Assembly (NCBI GenBank): GCA_947450015.1
Contig: CANFUB010000082.1
Coordinates: 1-9,589, forward strand
Direction of reading: 5' to 3'
Length of the DNA stretch: 9,589 nt
Source of the DNA: Bacteroidota bacterium
GTDB taxonomy: Bacteria > Bacteroidota > Bacteroidia > NS11-12g > UBA955
Made by a program: the position numbers and the translations under genes. The stretch's first letter is position 1. Every line of letters starts with the position of its first letter. Positions 1-5,289 of the stretch are shown in pieces. The notes below the pieces were generated by a model that made no database searches, was not told the DNA's origin, and saw nothing but the letters and a program-made list of their open reading frames with translations.

Positions 1-1
1 C

Positions 2-1384
2 TACAGTGGTAGTCAGGGCGATAATTTTGGTTTTACAGCCACCCACGATTCAAGGGCTTTTGTATACAATGCAGGCATAGTAGATGGCGATGATGGACCA
101 TTTCCGGTAACTACCGGGGCATTCCAAACCACTTATGGTGGCGGTTTTGGCACCCGTGGTGGCAATGGTGCAGGAAGAGCACCTGCCAATTTATCGAGTG
201 ATATAGGCATCAATAAATTTGACAGTGCTGGCACTGTTTTACTCTACAGCACATATTTAGGAGGGTTTGACGACGAATACCCGCACAGTTTAGTAGTAGA
301 TAACCAAGACAATTTATTAGTAATGGGCACTACTTATTCTTCTAATTTTCCAATCATTAAAACGTGTTATGATTCATCCTTCAATGGACAAACCGATCTT
401 TTTGTTGTTAAATTATCGAAAGATGGTTCGACCATGTTGGCTGGCACTTTCATTGGTGGAAGTAACTTTGATGGCTTAAATTCGAGAAGTTTGCGATACA
501 ATTATGCCGATGATTTCAGAGGCGATATTGTGGTTGACACTGCAGACAATGTCTTTGTGGCCTCGACGACTTACAGTGGTAATTTTCCTTTAAAAAACGC
601 TTTTCAACCTACCAAAGGATCTTTACAAGAAGGGTGTATTTTTAGTTTAGATAAAACTTTAAGGCAATTGCGTTTTAGCACCTATGCAGGCGGTAACGAA
701 GACGATGCTTGTTACTCTATACGCTTGTATGACAGTTTTGTTTATATTGGCGGTGGCACTGCAAGTATCGGCATGAACTTTACCATCAATGGGGTTCAAA
801 ATTCGTATAATGGCGGCAAAGCAGATGGTTTTGTATTAAAGTTAAAACAAGATGGCAGTTTTAGAAATGCGAGTTATTTTGGCACTTCGGCCTATGATCA
901 AATTTATTTTATAGACATTGATTTAAATGGACAGGTATATTGCTCTGGTCAAACCGAAGGCAATATCAGTCGAACAAGTGGCACTTATGGGCAAGACAAT
1001 ACGAGTCAATTTATCATGCGTTTTTCTCCCAATTTAGCCAACGTCAATTTGGCTACAACTTTTGGTTATCGCAAAAACAATCCTGAAATTTCGCCTTCTG
1101 CTTTTTTAGTTGACCAATGCGATAATATTTATTTTTCTGGCTGGGGAAGTGATATTGCTTTCGATGGCTTGCATTCGCTTACCACCAACAAACTACCAAT
1201 AACTTCAGGCGCCATTCAATCGACCACCGATAGACAAGATTTTTATTTGTTGGTAATGAACAAAGACGCAAAAAATTTATTGTATGCCACTTATTTTGGA
1301 GGCAATAAAACAGCCGACCATGTGGATGGTGGCACTTCGCGTTTTGATAAACGGGGCGTTGTATACCAAGCCGTTTGTGCTAGC
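2..1384 (+). repeat. Seven degenerate SBBP-type propeller units within the secreted protein
   Basis: Units begin near residues 1, 82, 146, 225, 290, 351 and 428 (nucleotides 2, 245, 437, 674, 869, 1052 and 1283), spaced 61-81 residues apart. Each begins with an aromatic-rich strand followed by glycines (YSGSQGD, YSTYLGG, AGTFIGG, FSTYAGG, ASYFGT, ATTFGY, YATYFGG). After a loop comes a second strand of the type VVDNQDNLLVMGTT, VVDTADNVFVASTT, DIDLNGQVYCSGQT or LVDQCDNIYFSGWG. The protein-level pattern is clear but the DNA copies have diverged. Seven units would suit one seven-bladed propeller, although more could lie upstream of the window. Confidence 0.65.
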
Positions 1385-2296
1385 TGTCCTGAATTCAGTG
1401 GCAACCAAGATTTTCCTGTTACACCAGGTGCGCCTTTTACCACCAATGCTAGTCCGCGTTGCAGCAATGCCTTCTTTAAAATTGATTTTCAAATTACATT
1501 CTTGGTGGATGCCCATTTTACAGCAACCCCTAAAATTGGCTGTGAACCCTTAAACGTTCAATTTACAAATACCAGTAAACACGGTAAAAAATTCTTTTGG
1601 GATTATGGTGATGGCAGTCCGATTGACACGGTAAAGAGTCCTTCACACCTCTATACTAAAAAGGGCAAATACAAAGTAAAATTGAGTTCAATCGACTCCT
1701 TCAGTTGCAATATTGCCGAATACGACTCAACAGAAATAGAGGTACTCGAAAGTCCGAAAGCCGCTTTTGACATGGAACCAAGGGTGTGTGAAAACTTTTT
1801 CAAATTCACCAATGCATCTACCAATTATAAAAACCCTGTTTGGGATTTTGGTGATAGTGGTGCCTTAAGCAATTTAGAAAATCCAGAATACAAGTATGCG
1901 CACGATGGCATACACAAAGTAATTTTAACCGTAGAGCACCCAACAAGTGGTTGCAAAGACACCCAATCGATGCTGGTGCAATTGTTCAGCGACCCAACCA
2001 AAACTTTAAAAATCCCCAATGTGTTTACGCCAGACAACGATGGTAAGAACGATTGTTTTACAATAGAAGGTATTGATCCATCTTGTGATGAAGCAGAGGT
2101 ATGGATTTATGACAGATGGGGCCTATTAATTTTCAATGGCTATTTACCTATCCAATGTTGGAATGGAGAACTTCGCAATTCAGAAGGTCAATTACCAAAC
2201 GGTGTTTATTATTATTTAATGACCATAAAGAAAAAGGATGCAACAAGGGGCATGCAAACCACGAAATACAATGGTGTGATTCAACTCATCCGATAA
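2..2296 (+). CDS. Large secreted protein, SBBP propeller repeats + 2 PKD domains + type B T9SS C-terminal domain (5' partial)
   Basis: The reading frame is open from the left edge, so the true start and signal peptide lie outside; 764 residues are visible, ending in TAA. Residues 1-461 hold seven units related to SBBP beta-propeller repeats, with signatures such as YSTYLGG, FSTYAGG and YATYFGG. Two PKD domains follow at about 506-583 (WDYGDGS at 533-539) and 584-668 (WDFGD at 614-618). Residues 669-764 form a gliding-motility-associated CHU_C domain: it opens IPNVFTPDNDGKND, contains WIYDRWG, and ends with NGVYYY and a short strand. By family knowledge this domain directs export across the outer membrane by the type IX secretion system and attachment at, or release from, the surface. 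The ligand and exact role are unknown; adhesion or matrix interaction is an inference from the architecture. The first methionine in frame, at 323, is internal to a repeat and should not be taken as the start. Confidence 0.93.
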   Translation, partial: YSGSQGDNFGFTATHDSRAFVYNAGIVDGDDGPFPVTTGAFQTTYGGGFGTRGGNGAGRAPANLSSDIGINKFDSAGTVLLYSTYLGGFDDEYPHSLVVDNQDNLLVMGTTYSSNFPIIKTCYDSSFNGQTDLFVVKLSKDGSTMLAGTFIGGSNFDGLNSRSLRYNYADDFRGDIVVDTADNVFVASTTYSGNFPLKNAFQPTKGSLQEGCIFSLDKTLRQLRFSTYAGGNEDDACYSIRLYDSFVYIGGGTASIGMNFTINGVQNSYNGGKADGFVLKLKQDGSFRNASYFGTSAYDQIYFIDIDLNGQVYCSGQTEGNISRTSGTYGQDNTSQFIMRFSPNLANVNLATTFGYRKNNPEISPSAFLVDQCDNIYFSGWGSDIAFDGLHSLTTNKLPITSGAIQSTTDRQDFYLLVMNKDAKNLLYATYFGGNKTADHVDGGTSRFDKRGVVYQAVCASCPEFSGNQDFPVTPGAPFTTNASPRCSNAFFKIDFQITFLVDAHFTATPKIGCEPLNVQFTNTSKHGKKFFWDYGDGSPIDTVKSPSHLYTKKGKYKVKLSSIDSFSCNIAEYDSTEIEVLESPKAAFDMEPRVCENFFKFTNASTNYKNPVWDFGDSGALSNLENPEYKYAHDGIHKVILTVEHPTSGCKDTQSMLVQLFSDPTKTLKIPNVFTPDNDGKNDCFTIEGIDPSCDEAEVWIYDRWGLLIFNGYLPIQCWNGELRNSEGQLPNGVYYYLMTIKKKDATRGMQTTKYNGVIQLIR

Positions 2297-2331
2297 AAAA
2301 AGCCACTGAACTTTCGAACAGTGGCCTTTCT
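2295..2331. terminator. Bidirectional intrinsic terminator between convergent genes
   Basis: A perfect 7-bp stem, GCCACTG (2302-2308) with CAGTGGC (2319-2325), closes a 10-nt loop. A run of A precedes it (2295-2301) and CTTTCT follows. On the minus strand the stem can extend through one G-U and three A-U pairs and ends in a run of seven U, so it is strongest for the barrel-protein operon ending at 2354. On the plus strand it can also serve the secreted-protein gene, whose stop codon lies immediately upstream. Confidence 0.85.
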
Positions 2332-2353
2332 ATTATTTACAAACTATTAATAT

Positions 2354-3277
2354 TTAAATTCCGAAGAGGCAAACACCTACAGAGAACAAGTGCTGATGCG
2401 GATTTGCATTGAGTGCATAAGCACTGCTTTTATACATGTCTGTGATAGAATATCGCGCATAAAGTGCCACATGGTCGTAGCCAACTCTAACAATTGCGTT
2501 CATTTGGGTAGGATTAATTTTAATATTCACATCTTCATTTCTTTTAAACTCCAAGGATTCACGGTCGCCTTTGGTGGTTAAATTGGTATTGCCATTAAAA
2601 CTAAATTCTACACCAGCGGCAATGTTAAATTTATCGCCCTTGCTGTGGTATTCTAACAATACAGGAACAGTTAAATAGTGAATATTTAAACGGTTTTTAT
2701 CGTAATTATTGACAGTATCCATTTGCGAAGTTAAGTAGCCATTGTTATCCAATTTTTGAAGCATTTGTTTGTTATTGTATTTCAAATAGTAGTTATTCGA
2801 ACTTAAGCCATAGCTAAGCAAAACGCGACCTTTGTACAGGTTCATTTCTTGCTCAATAAGACCTAGGTTGATATTTGCACTCTTGTTCATTTTAGGATCA
2901 AATGCATTTGAATTACTCGCTTCATTCATTGTAGAAACGAACCCAAGGTCGAAGTTCGGCAACACTTTGGTTTCGATAAATTTTCTTTCTCCGTCTTTAT
3001 TAGGCAAGGTTGGCATAAACTTAAACGTTTTTCTAGCGGTATCTTCAATGGCTGCGTTGTCCTCTAAGTTTTGAAAAGCCACTTTTATTATGATATCTCT
3101 TTTCAAAAAAGTGTCTTTAAACTTTACTGTTGTGGTACTTTCTTCGCCTTGTGGTTTTACAGTAACACCTTTACCTTTATAGGTAATATGAACGGTATCA
3201 TTGGTGCTTTGTCCTTTTAAATTCAAGCTTGCATAAGCTAACATTAGGAATGTAACGATTATCTGTATTGGTTTCAT
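2354..3277 (-). CDS. Outer-membrane beta-barrel protein of a sigma/anti-sigma operon
   Basis: This is a 307-residue protein. Residues 1-22 look like a Sec signal peptide (MKPIQII, hydrophobic core, probable cleavage near LKG-QS). Residues 25-75 are rich in short beta strands (DTVHITYKGKGVTVKP), a prefix often seen in barrel proteins of such operons. From about residue 105 to the end it resembles the Bacteroidota outer membrane beta-barrel family (PF13568-like). Alternating aromatic/hydrophobic strands include LNIHYLTVPVLLEY (197-210), FNIAAGVEFSFNG (217-229) and AIVRVGYDHVALYARYSIT (261-279), with terminal strand HLFSVGVCLFGI. It ends in Ile rather than the more common Phe. It lies 45 bp downstream of the anti-sigma gene on the same strand, so it is probably co-transcribed. 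Its ligand or function is unknown; a sensor, target or effector role in the sigma circuit is inference. Confidence 0.82.
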   Translation of the reverse strand: MKPIQIIVTFLMLAYASLNLKGQSTNDTVHITYKGKGVTVKPQGEESTTTVKFKDTFLKRDIIIKVAFQNLEDNAAIEDTARKTFKFMPTLPNKDGERKFIETKVLPNFDLGFVSTMNEASNSNAFDPKMNKSANINLGLIEQEMNLYKGRVLLSYGLSSNNYYLKYNNKQMLQKLDNNGYLTSQMDTVNNYDKNRLNIHYLTVPVLLEYHSKGDKFNIAAGVEFSFNGNTNLTTKGDRESLEFKRNEDVNIKINPTQMNAIVRVGYDHVALYARYSITDMYKSSAYALNANPHQHLFSVGVCLFGI

Positions 3278-3322
3278 GATGAATTAAATATTGTTTTTTA
3301 AATGAATGTTGTGGTTTAATGT

Positions 3323-4159
3323 TTAAAATCCTGCGATGATTTTGTATGCTCTATTTTCTAAAATAATTTTTCTATTGGTGAATCTACTTGTATCATTAAC
3401 GACTTGCAATTTTGGGGCACTAAAAATTCTTGTCAATAAGTTTCTTTTTTCTTGTAATTTTTGACTTAAAATTGGTTTCTCTTCTGGCGCTTCTGTTTCG
3501 GTGTATACAGACAAGGAAACACCTGTATTCTCAGTTGATGCAAAGATGACTTGCGAGGCAATTGGTGTTACAATTTTTGTTGTAATTGGCTGTTCGCTCA
3601 AGGGTTTTTGTTCAGCTGTTTTTGGCGGTGTTTGATCTACCAATGCAGGTTCAAAATTCGAAATTGGCAAAGGTGATTCAGGAAGTCTTTGAGGATTAAA
3701 TTGAGGACCTTGGCGATGTTTGGCAAGTGTTTCAATTTTTTGTTTAAATGTAACAACAGTATCCTTTTCTTTAAGGCGGTTGCTTACTGGCTCGTTTGTA
3801 GGTACTTTAATGATTTCTAATTTCGGATTCTTAGGTTTTTGATTCGCAACAAGATTATCTTCCTTAGCCGAATGGTTGATATAAAAAACCGAAGCTCCTA
3901 TTGTTAGGCAAAGCATGGCAGCAACGCCATATTTCCACGACCAAAGCACTACTTTTCTTTTCTTTAAAAGAGGCGCTAATGGCATCACAATTAACTCATC
4001 ATTCGGATTGAGCACTGTTTGTTGCCAAGCTTGCCACAAAGCACTGTATTCTTTGTCGGCAGATATGGCTTCTAGCAAGCGGGTTCTTTCCTCCCCTTGA
4101 ATGTCGCCTTCCAAAAGCTGAAACATCAGTTCGTCGATATTTTCGCTATTAATTTTCAT
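3323..4159 (-). CDS. Single-pass membrane anti-sigma-like protein
   Basis: This is a 278-residue protein. Residues 1-72 would be cytoplasmic and helical (SENIDELMFQLLEGDIQGEE, then a WQAWQQ helix), resembling N-termini of Bacteroidota proteins that follow ECF sigma genes. This part contains no Cys or His, so it is not a zinc-binding anti-sigma domain. One membrane segment spans about 74-94 (WSWKYGVAAMLCLTIGASVFYI) after the basic KKRK. The rest would be periplasmic: a Pro/Thr/Gln/Lys-rich low-complexity stretch (about 105-200), then a more ordinary C-terminal part ending KIIAGF. No FecR domain is seen. The ATG overlaps the sigma-gene stop as ATGA, implying translational coupling. The anti-sigma role is inferred from position and topology; direct sequence homology to a proven anti-sigma cannot be shown here. 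Confidence 0.75.
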   Translation of the reverse strand: MKINSENIDELMFQLLEGDIQGEERTRLLEAISADKEYSALWQAWQQTVLNPNDELIVMPLAPLLKKRKVVLWSWKYGVAAMLCLTIGASVFYINHSAKEDNLVANQKPKNPKLEIIKVPTNEPVSNRLKEKDTVVTFKQKIETLAKHRQGPQFNPQRLPESPLPISNFEPALVDQTPPKTAEQKPLSEQPITTKIVTPIASQVIFASTENTGVSLSVYTETEAPEEKPILSQKLQEKRNLLTRIFSAPKLQVVNDTSRFTNRKIILENRAYKIIAGF

Positions 4160-4638
4160 ATGATATTTTCTAAATTAACGATATAGTTTTTTAATGTTTG
4201 TCTTCCTCTAAAAATGTAAACCTTTACCTGCGATTCGGTCAGTCCGGCAATCTTACCAATCTCTGCATAATCATAGCCTTCATAGTCGCGCAACATAATT
4301 ACAGTTCTTTGTATCTCAGGCAATCGATCTAGTGCCTTGTTTACAATTGCTTTCATATCTGGTTGTGCAGCCTCTCTGCCATTTTCTTTAACATGTTCTG
4401 GCATTTCTACCATCTTTTTATCTCTTCGAATAAGGTCTATCATTTTGCGATACCCCGTTGTAAATAACCAACTCTTGGCTTTTGCAAATTCAACCTTATC
4501 AATGTTTAACCACAAGCCCTCAAAAGTATCCTGCACAATGTTCTCCGCATCTTCCCTTACCTTTAAATTCTTATAAATGAATCTAAACAAAGCATTGGCA
4601 TGGGTTTCAACAGTAGTATTGTACTCCTTTTCGGTCAT
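4156..4638 (-). CDS. ECF-family RNA polymerase sigma-70 factor
   Basis: This is a 160-residue protein, the usual size for a minimal ECF sigma factor with only regions 2 and 4. Region 2 spans about 12-74, with the core-binding/-10 segment DAENIVQDTFEGLWLN and the helix KSWLFTTGYRKMIDLIRR. Region 4 spans about 97-150: LDRLPEIQRTVIMLRDYEG followed by the -35-binding helix-turn-helix YAEIGKIAGLTESQVKVYIFRGRQTLK. It directs RNA polymerase to a specific promoter set and is probably held inactive by the membrane protein encoded immediately downstream, with which it overlaps by 4 nt. A promoter candidate with ECF-like elements lies just upstream, suggesting autoregulation. The leader has no Shine-Dalgarno sequence, as is common in Bacteroidota. 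The regulon and signal cannot be read from the window. Confidence 0.93.
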   Translation of the reverse strand: MTEKEYNTTVETHANALFRFIYKNLKVREDAENIVQDTFEGLWLNIDKVEFAKAKSWLFTTGYRKMIDLIRRDKKMVEMPEHVKENGREAAQPDMKAIVNKALDRLPEIQRTVIMLRDYEGYDYAEIGKIAGLTESQVKVYIFRGRQTLKNYIVNLENII

Positions 4639-4650
4639 TGCTGTTATGAT

Positions 4651-4681
4651 GGTATAACGAAGATAGTTTTTAGAAAGTTAC
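4651..4681 (-). promoter_or_regulatory. Candidate ECF-type autoregulatory promoter of the sigma operon
   Basis: Reading the minus strand, GTAAC (4681-4677) is separated by 17 nt from CGTTA (4659-4655). This resembles the AAC-type -35 and CGT-type -10 elements with 16-17 nt spacing known for ECF sigma factors. It lies 12 nt before the sigma ATG at its nearest end, so the leader would be very short (about 5-10 nt). No TAnnTTTG element was seen in this gap. Assignment rests on motif resemblance only. Confidence 0.42.
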
Positions 4682-4689
4682 AGACAGTC

Positions 4690-4730
4690 AAAAAAAAATC
4701 CTGATTGTTTTGCAATCAGGATTTTTAATT
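4690..4730 (-). terminator. Strong intrinsic terminator after ndk
   Basis: A perfect 10-bp inverted repeat, ATCCTGATTG (4698-4707) with CAATCAGGAT (4713-4722), encloses a 5-nt loop. The minus-strand transcript ends in a run of eight or more U (4698 down to 4691). It lies 14 bp beyond the ndk stop codon and separates ndk from the sigma operon. It is flanked by T on the other side too, so it could also act in the plus direction, but no plus-strand gene ends there. Confidence 0.9.
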
Positions 4731-4743
4731 TATAAAGTTAAGC

Positions 4744-5163
4744 TTAGAATCTTTCGATGTCTGAGAAATAATAATTGCCTTCAATGGCCGCATTCTCGTC
4801 GCTATCGCTACCATGCACTGCATTGGCTTCGATGCTTTTTGCATATTTCTTACGAATGGTTCCTTCTTCAGCATTTGCTGGGTTGGTAGCACCAATTAAT
4901 TTTCTGAAATCTTCAACCGCATTGTCTTTTTCAAGAATCGCAGCTACTATCGGACCGCTGCACATGAAACTTACTAATTCACCAAAGAATGAACGCTCAG
5001 CGTGAACTGCATAAAAACCTTCAGCTTGCGCTTTGGTAAGGTGAATGTATTTCATTGCTTTGATTTTAAAACCTGCAGTGATAATATCATCAATAATTTT
5101 ACCTGTGTACCCATTCGCAACTGCATCGGGCTTTATCATCGTAAATGTTCTATTTGTTGTCAT
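4744..5163 (-). CDS. ndk: Nucleoside diphosphate kinase
   Basis: This is a 139-residue cytosolic enzyme that transfers the gamma phosphate of ATP to other nucleoside diphosphates through a phosphohistidine, balancing NTP and dNTP pools. The start is MTTNRTFTMIKPDAV, with Lys11 in the usual place. The active-site signature NAVHGSDS has the catalytic histidine at residue 117. Other expected nucleotide-site residues are present: Tyr51, Phe59, Arg87, Thr93, Arg104 and Asn114, each one position earlier than in the commonly numbered enzyme. Length matches the short bacterial form. It lies 126 bp downstream of the murF-alr fusion on the same strand, but has its own -7 element and a strong terminator, so it is probably transcribed alone or also by read-through. 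Confidence 0.98.
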   Translation of the reverse strand: MTTNRTFTMIKPDAVANGYTGKIIDDIITAGFKIKAMKYIHLTKAQAEGFYAVHAERSFFGELVSFMCSGPIVAAILEKDNAVEDFRKLIGATNPANAEEGTIRKKYAKSIEANAVHGSDSDENAAIEGNYYFSDIERF

Positions 5164-5197
5164 TTTTTGTATGAAATTTATGTTTTTTTAACGGGTG

Positions 5198-5205
5198 CAA
5201 AGGTA
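5198..5205 (-). promoter_or_regulatory. Bacteroidota-type -7 element upstream of ndk
   Basis: On the minus strand the octamer TACCTTTG matches the Bacteroidota housekeeping -7 consensus TAnnTTTG exactly. It lies 34 nt upstream of the ndk ATG, implying a leader of roughly 25-30 nt. I could not find a TTTG -33 box at the usual distance; that region is an A-rich tract instead, so the assignment rests on the -7 box and its position. Confidence 0.6.
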
Positions 5206-5228
5206 AGTATTTTTTTAGATAAAGTTTT

Positions 5229-5247
5229 ATAAGTTCTACAAACTTAT
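5229..5247. repeat. Short AT-rich inverted repeat between murF-alr and ndk
   Basis: ATAAGTT (5229-5235) and AACTTAT (5241-5247) form a perfect 7-bp inverted repeat with a 5-nt loop. It sits about 40 bp beyond the murF-alr stop and upstream of the ndk -7 element. The stem has one G-C pair and no clean U run on the minus strand, so it is at best a weak terminator. It could also be a protein-binding site, or chance in AT-rich DNA. Confidence 0.3.
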
Positions 5248-5289
5248 CTGAGCAGTCTTTAAACTGTCAATTAACCACTTTTAGAACAA

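Noticed and set aside
323..325. ATG as the start of the large secreted protein.
   Set aside because: The same frame is open to the left edge and encodes continuous propeller repeats upstream, and the methionine lies inside a repeat; the gene is truncated by the window.
1277..1553. Overlapping open frames on both strands inside the secreted-protein gene.
   Set aside because: They have no recognisable domain and lie wholly within a confident coding region.
3600..3860. Low-complexity Pro/Gln/Lys region considered as a frameshift or decayed segment of the anti-sigma gene.
   Set aside because: The frame is uninterrupted on both sides and such linkers are normal in periplasmic parts of single-pass proteins.
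5229..5247. Inverted repeat considered as a murF-alr terminator.
   Set aside because: Its stem is almost all A-T and no U run follows on the minus strand, so it is listed only as a short repeat.
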